Source of the DNA: an uncultured Rhodospirillales bacterium
GTDB lineage: Bacteria; Pseudomonadota; Alphaproteobacteria; Acetobacterales; Acetobacteraceae
Length of the DNA stretch: 5,482 nt
NCBI GenBank assembly: GCA_903932545.1
Contig: CAIZGT010000390.1
Coordinates: 1-5,482, forward strand
Reading direction: 5' to 3'
In this document: piece by piece, positions 1 to 5,482 of the stretch
Layout of the letters: the number at the start of each line of letters is the position of its first letter
Numbering within the stretch: the stretch's first letter is position 1
The notes under the pieces: generated by a model
Database searches by the model: none
What the model saw: the letters and a program-made list of their open reading frames with translations, nothing else
What the model was told of the DNA's origin: nothing
Translations under genes and position numbers: made by a program

Positions 1-1783
1 GGCGGAATTGGCGGCGTTGGAGATGTTTCGCGCCGATGTGGACGAGATTGAATTGCGCGGGATTGAACTGGATGAGACACAGGCGAGGCTAGAAGCGGCG
101 CTCAACACAATGCCGCACGGGCTGCTGATGCTCGACACCGAATTGCGCGTGGTGCTTTGCAACACGCGGCTGCGGGCGATGTTCAATTTCGACCCGGATA
201 TCGTCCGCCCAGGCAGCACGATGGGGCAGGTGATCGACCACTCGGTGGACCTGGGCAATCACCCAGGCCAGAGCGCAGCACAAGTCTATCAGACGATAAA
301 GCAACGCGCGGCGCATGGCGTGGCCTCGGCCTATCAGCAGGCTTTGCCCGATGGGCGGCTGTTGGCCGTGCATTGGGAACCCACGCGCGATGGCGGCTGG
401 GTGCTGACCTATGAAGACATCACCACCCGCGTTGCCGCCACCGAGCGCGCCGCGCATCTGGCCCGGCACGACGCCACCACGGGTCTGCCGAACCGAGTGG
501 CGCTGGCGGAGGCGATGCTGGTGGCGTGGCATCGCAGGCAAGGCATGGGCTTCAATCTGCTCTGCCTGGAAATCGAACGCTTCGAGGAGGTGTGCGACAC
601 TTGCGGCCACTCGGCGGGCGATGAATTGCTGCGGCGCATTGGTGAGCGACTTTCGAGTTGTGTGCGGCACAGCGACATGGTGGCGCATCTGCGCGGTGCC
701 ACCTTCGCCTTGCTGCAACTCGCCCCCGCCAACCCGCAGATTGCTGAGCGCCTCGCGCGCCGCGTGGTGGATGCGGTGCAAGCCCCAATGCGCATCGACG
801 GCCGCACCGTGCTGCCGTCCGTGCGGGTGGGGATTGCGGTGTGCGACCTGGTTGATCTGGCGGCAGGCCCGGAGGCCTCGGGGGAAGAGACGTTGCGCAA
901 TGCCAGCCTCGCCTTGACCCGTGCGGCGCAGGATGGCGGCGAGCGGATCCGGCTTTATGCCCCCGATATGGACCGCAGAGCCCAGGCCCGTCATGCGCTG
1001 GAGATGGATCTGCGTGCCGCCTTGGCCGCCCAGCAATTTGCGCTACATTATCAGCCCTTGGTGAGCGTGGCGCAGCGACGGGTGATTGGGTTTGAGGCGC
1101 TGATGCGTTGGCAGCATCCCGAGCGTGGCTTTGTGTCGCCAGGATTGTTCATCCCGCTGGCAGAAGAGATCGGGCTGATCGGCGCGTTGGGCGAATGGGC
1201 GCTGCACGAGGCCTGCCGCGAGGCGGCAGGATGGCCATCGGACGTGCGGGTGGCGGTCAATCTTTCGCCGCTACAATTCGCCAACAGTGACGCGTTGGTC
1301 CAAAGTGTCGCTGATGCGCTGGCGCAGTCTGGCCTGCCGGGAGCGCGGTTAGAGCTGGAGATCACCGAATCCGTCCGCCTGCTAGACGACGCTGCAACGC
1401 TGGAGACGTTGCACAGGCTGCACAAATTGGGCGCGCATATCGCATTGGACGATTTTGGCACCGGCTATTCCTCGCTGAGCTATCTGCGCGCGTTTCCGTT
1501 CGACAAGCTCAAGATTGACCAATCCTTCGTGCGCGGTCTGCCAGAGCCTGATTCGGTTGCCATCGTGCGCGCCATTTCGGCGTTGGGCGCGAGCCTGGAG
1601 ATTGCCACGGTGGCGGAAGGCGTGGAGACCGCAACGCAGCTTGAAGCGTTGGTGGCGGTAGGCTGTGATGTGTTGCAGGGCTATTTGTTCAGCAAGCCGC
1701 AGCCCGCGCGTGAGGTGCCCGGCATCATTGCGCAGGCACCAACGCGGTTGCCACAGTCAGACCTAACCGGGTGTGCGCAGTGA
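1..1783 (+). CDS. HAMP(remnant)-PAS-GGDEF-EAL cyclic-di-GMP phosphodiesterase, 5' partial
   Basis: Probable membrane-anchored signalling protein that hydrolyses cyclic-di-GMP to pGpG through its EAL domain. The frame is open from base 2, the first complete codon, to the TGA at 1781-1783, giving 593 residues; the numbering below takes the TTG at 8 as residue 1. The first residues (AELAALEMFRADVDE) resemble the end of a HAMP domain running into a coiled coil. A PAS domain follows (about 27-141), then a degenerate GGDEF domain (about 149-317) and a full EAL domain (331-573). The TTG at 8 is unlikely to be the true start because HAMP-like sequence already precedes it; family members of this layout usually have a periplasmic or membrane sensor region upstream. 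The gene converges on, and overlaps by 21 bp, the glycosyltransferase gene on the other strand, so they are not co-transcribed. Domain order and EAL activity are well supported; the missing N-terminus and the sensed signal are inference. Confidence 0.95.
   Translation, partial: AELAALEMFRADVDEIELRGIELDETQARLEAALNTMPHGLLMLDTELRVVLCNTRLRAMFNFDPDIVRPGSTMGQVIDHSVDLGNHPGQSAAQVYQTIKQRAAHGVASAYQQALPDGRLLAVHWEPTRDGGWVLTYEDITTRVAATERAAHLARHDATTGLPNRVALAEAMLVAWHRRQGMGFNLLCLEIERFEEVCDTCGHSAGDELLRRIGERLSSCVRHSDMVAHLRGATFALLQLAPANPQIAERLARRVVDAVQAPMRIDGRTVLPSVRVGIAVCDLVDLAAGPEASGEETLRNASLALTRAAQDGGERIRLYAPDMDRRAQARHALEMDLRAALAAQQFALHYQPLVSVAQRRVIGFEALMRWQHPERGFVSPGLFIPLAEEIGLIGALGEWALHEACREAAGWPSDVRVAVNLSPLQFANSDALVQSVADALAQSGLPGARLELEITESVRLLDDAATLETLHRLHKLGAHIALDDFGTGYSSLSYLRAFPFDKLKIDQSFVRGLPEPDSVAIVRAISALGASLEIATVAEGVETATQLEALVAVGCDVLQGYLFSKPQPAREVPGIIAQAPTRLPQSDLTGCAQ
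2..433 (+). other. HAMP-like tail, coiled-coil linker and PAS sensor domain
   Basis: The first 25 or so residues are charged and heptad-like (FRADVDEIELRGIELDETQ), as in the helical linker after a HAMP domain. From about residue 27 the sequence fits a PAS fold of the type common in alphaproteobacterial GGDEF-EAL proteins: LNTMPHGLLMLD, then VVLCNTRLRAMF, ending with GGWVLTYEDITTR just before the GGDEF domain. PAS domains sense ligands, redox state or light, or mediate dimerisation. No cofactor-binding residue for haem or flavin is obvious, so the ligand is unknown. Its likely role is to pass an input from upstream to the catalytic part. Confidence 0.8.
449..961 (+). other. Degenerate GGDEF domain (RGATF), probably regulatory
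   Basis: The domain opens with the typical ARHDATTGLPNR and keeps the GH..GD element (CGHSAGDELL), so the fold is clear. The active-site signature is RGATF at residues 229-233 in place of GGDEF, removing the acidic metal and catalytic positions. The usual DLDxFKxxND segment reads LEIERFEEVCD (187-197): the metal Asp is Glu188 and the guanine-contacting Asn is Cys196. Diguanylate cyclase activity is therefore unlikely. An RxxD motif (RHSD, 220-223) sits exactly five residues before the signature, the spacing of the c-di-GMP inhibitory I-site. In GGDEF-EAL proteins with inactive GGDEF domains this part often binds GTP or c-di-GMP and controls the EAL domain; that role here is inferred. Confidence 0.88.
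998..1730 (+). other. EAL domain, predicted active c-di-GMP phosphodiesterase
   Basis: All signature elements are visible: LHYQPLV; the EAL motif in GFEALMRW (Glu363); Asn418 in VAVNLSP; Glu451 in LELEITES; Asp481-Asp482 in ALDDFGTGYSS; Lys502 in DKLKIDQSFV; Glu537 in VAEGVET; and Gln557 in LQGYLFSKP. By comparison with characterised EAL enzymes such as RocR, these cover the two metal ions, the general base Lys and the loop-6 DFGTGYSS that supports dimer activation. The domain is full length with no internal gap. The expected reaction is c-di-GMP to 5'-pGpG. After the domain the protein ends in a short unstructured tail that includes the codons overlapping the opposite gene. Confidence 0.95.
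1763..1783. other. 21-bp tail-to-tail overlap of the two genes
   Basis: The minus-strand TAG (CTA on the plus strand at 1763-1765) lies inside the last codons of the EAL gene, whose own TGA is at 1781-1783. Each gene therefore encodes its last six residues across the other's end. There is no room for a separate intergenic terminator. The only nearby hairpin is a five-base stem at 1799-1813 with no T-tract. Confidence 0.93.
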
Positions 1784-4700
1784 TTTGCGGTAGGCGGCTT
1801 GCTTGGCGAGCAACTTGCGGTTGGGCGGCAACGCTGCATTGATGACGCCGTGCATGCGCGAAATTTCGGCCAGCATCGCCCGGTGTGAGAGTTTCGCCGT
1901 CACACTCGCCGGATGGCGGCGATGCAGGTTCAACGGCTGCGCGAGGTAGCCGACGCGGCCGGACATGGGCTGTGCGAGAATCTCGACATAGACCCGCCAA
2001 TCGCCCGCCACCCGCCACGACGACAGCTCATCACCCAGCCGCGCCATCGCAGCGCGCAGGGCTTGGGTGCGAAACACCGCCGCGCTGGCGTTGAGGATGG
2101 TGTTGCGCTCAGACAGGCAATTGCGCAGGAAATTACGCGCGTCGAACACGCCGTCCTGCGCAAGCAAGGCCACGCCGCTATTGGCGTAGTATTGCTGGTA
2201 ACTCGGCATCACCGTCTCGCCGTCCGGCCCGATGGCGCGACTGTCGCAGAAGGCTAGATCGATGTCGGGGTGGGTGGCGAGCAGGCGTGACAGGCGGGCG
2301 AGCATGTCTGGCTCGGCAGCGTCATCCGCTTCGGCAATCCAGATATATTCGCCCTTTGCCAATTCCGCCGCGCGCCGCCATTGCGCGAACACGCTGCCGC
2401 TGTTGCGGGCACTCACGTCCAGCCGGATCAGGCGCTGCGACTGCGCGGCCACTTGCGCAGCCACTGCTACGCTTGCATCGGTAGAAGCATCGTCGAGCAG
2501 GATCACCTCCTCCATTGGATGGGTTTGGCTGAAGATTGCGCCCAGACGTTGGGGCAGATACTGCGCATAATTGTGGCTGAGCACGGCGGCGGAGACTCGC
2601 GGCGCGTTTTGCCGCAATTCGCCGAGCAATTCGGCGGCATAAGCGCCAAAATCAAAGCGCGCCTGACACGCGTGCGCACGGCGCGCCCGCGTGGTTTGTG
2701 GTAGTATTTCGCTGCGTGCGAGCAGCGCCTCGGCCATTGCAGCGGAATCAGACATCGGCACCACACAGCCCAAACTGGCGTCATGCAGCAGATCGGCGAT
2801 GCCACCGGTGCTGGCAAAGGCCACCACTTCGATGCCGCTCGCCAGCGCCTCCAACCCCACCGAAGGGAATGGGTCTTCACGCGAGGTGAGCGCGAAAAGA
2901 TCGGCGGCGTTCATGAAGCCCGTCATGTCGGCTTGAAAGCCCGGGAAATATGCGCGCCCGGTGGCCTCGGCGGCACGCAATTCCGGCTCAAGATATGACG
3001 CCAAGCGGGGATCGACATCGCCGACCCAACAAAAATACATCCGCTGGCCGCCGGGCCTGCTCCAGGCATAGCGCGCGGCTTGGAGGAACAAATCGAGCCC
3101 CTTGCGCATGTCGCCATACCCGGCACCAAGGACAAGGCAGGCATCATTGGGCAATGCGAAGGCGAGGCGGCTGCGCAGGCGGGCCTGTGGGTCGAATGCG
3201 ATATTCTTGTAGAGACCTTGCGGTAAGATCCGCATCTGCCCCTGTGCGAGTTCCTCCCGCAGAGGGAAAGCCTGCGCCACGCATTCGGCGGGGAAAATCA
3301 CCCGATGTGCTTTGGTGGTACCCGAGCGCAGCCCGGGCAACATGTGGTGCTCGGCCATCACGCGCGGCAATTCGTGCACCAGCAGCACAGATTCGATCCC
3401 GGCACGCTCCAGCAGCGCTATCGCGCGGGCGGCGACGGAGGTGTTGACCAGCGCACGGCGCACCCCACGCTTGGCGGCGTGGGCGATATGGGCTGTGAGG
3501 GAAGCGCGGTCTCGGGCGATTTGGGTGTGCGCCACGGCGATGTATTCGGCCTGGAGTTTGCCATCACCGAGCAGCAGAAATTCGATCTCAACCCCGTGGG
3601 CGGCCATCAATCTGCGGCCGATATTAAGCAACAACATCTGTGCGCCGGCGGGAAAGGCATCGTGACCGACCAGCAAAATCCGCTCACGCGCGCCGAGCTC
3701 CGGCACATGGCCCACGGCGCGGGCGGTGGCGTTGAGATAGGCCGCACCGAAATGCACGTCTGGCTCCAGATACGCCCCTTCGGCCCACTCGTTCCAGGCG
3801 TTGACGCAGACAATCCGTTCGCCAAAGAAGCGTTCGTGCTCGGTGCGCGCGATCAGGCCGCTAAGCCATTGCTGGTATTTCGCCGGCGTGGACCCCACCA
3901 GCGCCATGCCCTGCCCTTCGCGGCGCGCATCATTGTCCCAGCTCGGCAGCGCGGTTTTGATCAGCGGGAAGGCGGGCGCGGGCGCGGCGAGGGAGGCGCT
4001 GGCCAGCTCGGCGTAGTCATAAATCTGGCCGCGCATCGCTGGATCAAACAGCCTTGTGTTCTGGTTGCGCAGCTTCAGGCCGTTGGTGATCTGGTGCGGT
4101 GGAAATTCGACCGCGCCATCAAAACCGTATTCAGCCGGATCGCGGTCGAGGAAGCTTTGCGCCATCACCAAAATTGGGTCTTCCCCCCATTCCGCCCGGA
4201 AGCGCGCCCGCCAGCGGGACATGGTGGCCTCACAATCGGGGATGATGCCGGCGCGATAAATCATTAACAGCGGGCGATGGCCGAGCCGGATATAGCGTTT
4301 GTCGGCAAAATGCCGGGCGAAGGTGGCGAGCAACGCGGTCTCGTCTTCGTCGCGATAATCCTGGCTGATCAGCACTTCCTGCTCCGAGCCATCCCAGCGG
4401 CGGGACCAGTTCTCGTTTGCCCACATCAGGCAGAACGGGAAATCCAGGGTCGGATCGGCCAGCATCGCCTCAATCGGCGCTTCCAGCAGGCGGTGGCCGT
4501 TGAACCAGTAGAAATAATGCACGAAGCCGAACAGCCCGGCATCACGCGCCAGCGCGATCTGGCGGCGCATCGTCTCGGCATTGGAGAGATCGTAGCATCC
4601 AAGATCGCGCGGGATGCGCGGTTGATAATGCCCCTCAAAGCGGGGCATGCCGCGCGCGATAGAGGTCCATTCAGTGAAGCCACGCCCCCACCATTGGTCG

Positions 4701-5482
4701 TTCTCGGTAACTTGGTGAAATTGCGGCAGATAATAGGCCAGCAATTTGGCCACACGCGTGGCCCCGCGCGGCAAGGGCTGAACATCTTCAAAATCCGGCC
4801 CAGGCCGGGCGAAACGACGCGCATGCTCGAAAACACTGGCCTCATGCGCGGGCTGGCGGGTTTGCAGCGGCAGCAAATGCCGAAACCGCCGCCAATGCAG
4901 CAGTGGATTTTCATTCAAAGCGCCGTCCAGATAGCGGTGGATGTAGTATTTGGTGTCGAACACGGGCGATGGGTCTCGCCCCTCGCGAAAGCCGAAATGC
5001 AGATAATGCTCGAATGGGTCGATTGCGGCATTGGCGAGGTCAGGGTTCTGGGCGCGGTAAAATGCGGCGTCGAATTCGGCAATCGGGCTCAAACTCGCGC
5101 CGATGCGATGGGCCAGGAAATGCGCCAACGGGGATTGGCCCTCCGGCAGCATCTGTGCTGCGGCATACCACGCCGGATCAAACATCGCGGACGGGCACAG
5201 CCCACTCGCTTCACCCGCAACGATGTAGTGCAGCAACGGGTTAAGGCCGTTTTCAGCGATGCGCGGATTGGTGGCGAAGTAGAAATCGCCGTCAAAATAA
5301 GGGTTTGGCGAGCGGGCCTCACGCCAGCCTTGTTCGACATAATGCCGAACCGGGTCCATCCCGCTGCGCGCGACGTCTTTATACTGTTCGAGATACCACG
5401 CCTCATCAAACAGCCCCGACCGGCGCGCGAGCCAGATGCCCGTGCCGTCATCCTGATCACCCGATGGCGGCGTCCGGTATGA
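1763..5482 (-). CDS. Multi-domain glycosyltransferase: repeats + WbsX/GH99-like + GT4 + GT2, 5' partial
   Basis: A large cytoplasmic-type enzyme for surface polysaccharide assembly. The frame is open from the window edge to the TAG at 1763-1765, giving 1,239 residues here. Numbering takes the ATG at 5357-5359 as residue 1, but that ATG falls inside the first repeat and the 41 codons upstream of it (through 5482) read as good protein (LFDEAWYLEQYKDVARSG), so the real start is outside the window. Domains in order: five repeats (residue -19 to about 164), a WbsX/GH99-like domain (204-545), a GT4-type GT-B transferase (558-912), a GT2-type GT-A transferase (921-1154) and a basic C-terminal tail (KLLAKQAAYRKSLRTPG). 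I see no signal peptide or membrane segment in the visible part. Three catalytic modules in one chain suggest sequential sugar additions to an O-antigen, capsule or exopolysaccharide. Donor and acceptor cannot be named. It is not a confident match to any single named gene. Confidence 0.95.
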   Translation of the reverse strand, partial: SYRTPPSGDQDDGTGIWLARRSGLFDEAWYLEQYKDVARSGMDPVRHYVEQGWREARSPNPYFDGDFYFATNPRIAENGLNPLLHYIVAGEASGLCPSAMFDPAWYAAAQMLPEGQSPLAHFLAHRIGASLSPIAEFDAAFYRAQNPDLANAAIDPFEHYLHFGFREGRDPSPVFDTKYYIHRYLDGALNENPLLHWRRFRHLLPLQTRQPAHEASVFEHARRFARPGPDFEDVQPLPRGATRVAKLLAYYLPQFHQVTENDQWWGRGFTEWTSIARGMPRFEGHYQPRIPRDLGCYDLSNAETMRRQIALARDAGLFGFVHYFYWFNGHRLLEAPIEAMLADPTLDFPFCLMWANENWSRRWDGSEQEVLISQDYRDEDETALLATFARHFADKRYIRLGHRPLLMIYRAGIIPDCEATMSRWRARFRAEWGEDPILVMAQSFLDRDPAEYGFDGAVEFPPHQITNGLKLRNQNTRLFDPAMRGQIYDYAELASASLAAPAPAFPLIKTALPSWDNDARREGQGMALVGSTPAKYQQWLSGLIARTEHERFFGERIVCVNAWNEWAEGAYLEPDVHFGAAYLNATARAVGHVPELGARERILLVGHDAFPAGAQMLLLNIGRRLMAAHGVEIEFLLLGDGKLQAEYIAVAHTQIARDRASLTAHIAHAAKRGVRRALVNTSVAARAIALLERAGIESVLLVHELPRVMAEHHMLPGLRSGTTKAHRVIFPAECVAQAFPLREELAQGQMRILPQGLYKNIAFDPQARLRSRLAFALPNDACLVLGAGYGDMRKGLDLFLQAARYAWSRPGGQRMYFCWVGDVDPRLASYLEPELRAAEATGRAYFPGFQADMTGFMNAADLFALTSREDPFPSVGLEALASGIEVVAFASTGGIADLLHDASLGCVVPMSDSAAMAEALLARSEILPQTTRARRAHACQARFDFGAYAAELLGELRQNAPRVSAAVLSHNYAQYLPQRLGAIFSQTHPMEEVILLDDASTDASVAVAAQVAAQSQRLIRLDVSARNSGSVFAQWRRAAELAKGEYIWIAEADDAAEPDMLARLSRLLATHPDIDLAFCDSRAIGPDGETVMPSYQQYYANSGVALLAQDGVFDARNFLRNCLSERNTILNASAAVFRTQALRAAMARLGDELSSWRVAGDWRVYVEILAQPMSGRVGYLAQPLNLHRRHPASVTAKLSHRAMLAEISRMHGVINAALPPNRKLLAKQAAYRKSLRTPG
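1898..2599 (-). other. GT2-type (GT-A fold) glycosyltransferase domain
   Basis: The domain starts with AAVLSHNYAQYLPQRL and the nucleotide-binding strand VILLDDASTDAS (Asp956-Asp957, Asp961). It has a DxD-equivalent metal site in WIAEADD (Glu1010-Asp1013), followed by an acceptor-side region LNASAAVFR, GDWRVYVE (Gly1119-Trp1121 and after) and the closing LHRRHPASVT. These are standard landmarks of inverting family 2 transferases. As the third catalytic module it presumably adds a different linkage from the GT4 module. The remaining 44 or so residues to the stop form a basic helical tail. Confidence 0.92.
2624..3688 (-). other. GT4-type (GT-B fold) glycosyltransferase domain
   Basis: Two Rossmann-like halves are visible. 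The N-terminal half has ILLVGHDAFPAGAQMLLLNI, with a glycine-containing acceptor loop, and LLVHELP. The C-terminal half has LGAGYGDMRKGLDLFL (Arg752-Lys753, the usual donor-phosphate contacts), YFPGFQADMTGFMNAADLF, and TSREDPFPSVGLEALASG. In the last, Asp829 and Glu837 are seven residues apart, matching the GT4 EX7E motif with Asp in the first place, a common variant. Retaining transfer from a nucleotide-sugar is expected; the sugar cannot be deduced. Confidence 0.92.
3725..4750 (-). other. WbsX-type / GH99-like glycan-active domain
   Basis: Recognised from its run of family motifs in the right order: LLAYYLPQFHQVTENDQWWG and GFTEWTSI (206-234), FVHYFYWFNGHRLLE (279-293), FCLMWANENWSRRWDG (309-324), and VNAWNEWAEGAYLEPD (519-534). 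This domain occurs in O-antigen and other polysaccharide clusters, where it is called glycosyltransferase WbsX, yet its fold is related to glycoside hydrolase family 99. The pair Glu524 and Glu527 in NEWAEG lines up, by motif, with the two catalytic glutamates of GH99 endo-mannan-type enzymes. Whether the domain hydrolyses, transfers or only binds glycan is unsettled. Confidence 0.9.
4868..5419 (-). repeat. Five protein-level repeats of about 38 residues (FD..Y...HY...G...P)
   Basis: The N-terminal part of the glycosyltransferase is built of repeats that open with an FD pair followed by an aromatic (FDEAWY, FDGDFY, FDPAWY, FDAAFY, FDTKYY), then a P..HY or P..H(F/W) element, then G..E.R.P in the better-kept copies. 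The FD pairs lie at residues -16, 22, 60, 96 and 134, spacings of 38, 38, 36 and 38. The His positions (6, 44, 80, 118, 155) run at 38, 36, 38 and 37. The DNA of the copies is divergent, so this is an old protein repeat and not a recent tandem duplication. From memory, similar repeats occur in other alphaproteobacterial glycosyltransferases and large secreted proteins; function is not established. The fifth copy is eroded (HWRRFRHLLP). More copies may lie beyond the window. Confidence 0.85.

Noticed and set aside
8..10. TTG at 8 as the start of the PAS-GGDEF-EAL gene
   Set aside because: The frame is open to the window edge and the residues around it already look like the end of a HAMP domain, so the start is upstream.
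89..1036. Open minus-strand frame of 315 codons opposite the PAS-GGDEF part
   Set aside because: In codon register with the real gene, rich in His/Arg/Gln as antisense shadows are, and without a domain; it ends at the first in-register CTA codon of the sense gene.
1799..1813. Hairpin TTGCT-TGGCG-AGCAA near the gene ends as a terminator
   Set aside because: The stem is only five base pairs, it is followed by no T-tract, and it lies inside the glycosyltransferase coding sequence.
3966..3993. Four GGG runs on the plus strand as a G-quadruplex
   Set aside because: Loops are 5, 3 and 8 bases, so the last exceeds the usual limit, and the run is explained by Ala/Pro codons (APAPAFP) on the coding strand.
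5357..5359. ATG at 5359 as the start of the glycosyltransferase
   Set aside because: It falls in the middle of the first 38-residue repeat, and the frame continues upstream with good repeat sequence to the window edge.
4277..5482. Open plus-strand frame of 401 codons opposite the glycosyltransferase
   Set aside because: It is in exact codon register with the real gene; it stays open only because the sense strand rarely uses TTA, CTA or TCA. Its protein has no recognisable domain. The same holds for the plus frame at 3305-4267, which is not in register but is also a GC-driven shadow.

Overview
The window looks like chromosomal DNA from a GC-rich Gram-negative bacterium. An alphaproteobacterium is my best guess. 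The basis is the HAMP-PAS-GGDEF-EAL signalling style, the FD...Y...HY...G repeat family on a glycosyltransferase, and the near absence of TTA/CTA/TCA codons. The genus cannot be read from the sequence; an acetic-acid-bacterium or Rhodospirillales-like source is possible but unproven.

The window holds only two real genes, convergent and together filling it. Both lack their 5' ends because they run off the window. On the plus strand (1-1783) is the C-terminal part of a cyclic-di-GMP signalling protein: the tail of what looks like a HAMP/coiled-coil linker, a PAS domain, a degenerate GGDEF domain (RGATF) and a complete EAL domain with its expected catalytic residues. It is most simply a c-di-GMP phosphodiesterase whose cyclase domain has become a regulatory module. 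On the minus strand (5482 down to 1763) is at least 1,239 residues of a multi-domain polysaccharide enzyme. In order it carries five roughly 38-residue repeats, a WbsX/GH99-like domain, a GT-B (GT4-type) glycosyltransferase and a GT-A (GT2-type) glycosyltransferase.

The two genes meet tail to tail and overlap by 21 bp (1763-1783), so there is no intergenic sequence in the window. Promoters, ribosome binding sites and true start codons all lie outside it. I see no RNA gene, mobile element, CRISPR array, origin or convincing terminator.

Functionally, the large enzyme probably helps build or tailor a surface glycan (O-antigen, capsule or exopolysaccharide), and the neighbour probably lowers c-di-GMP. 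Second messenger and surface polysaccharide are often linked in bacteria, but opposite orientation means these genes are not one operon, so any link here is inference. The most notable points are the stacking of a GH99-like domain with two different transferase folds behind a repeat array, and the loss of the cyclase A-site with retention of an RxxD I-site-like motif.
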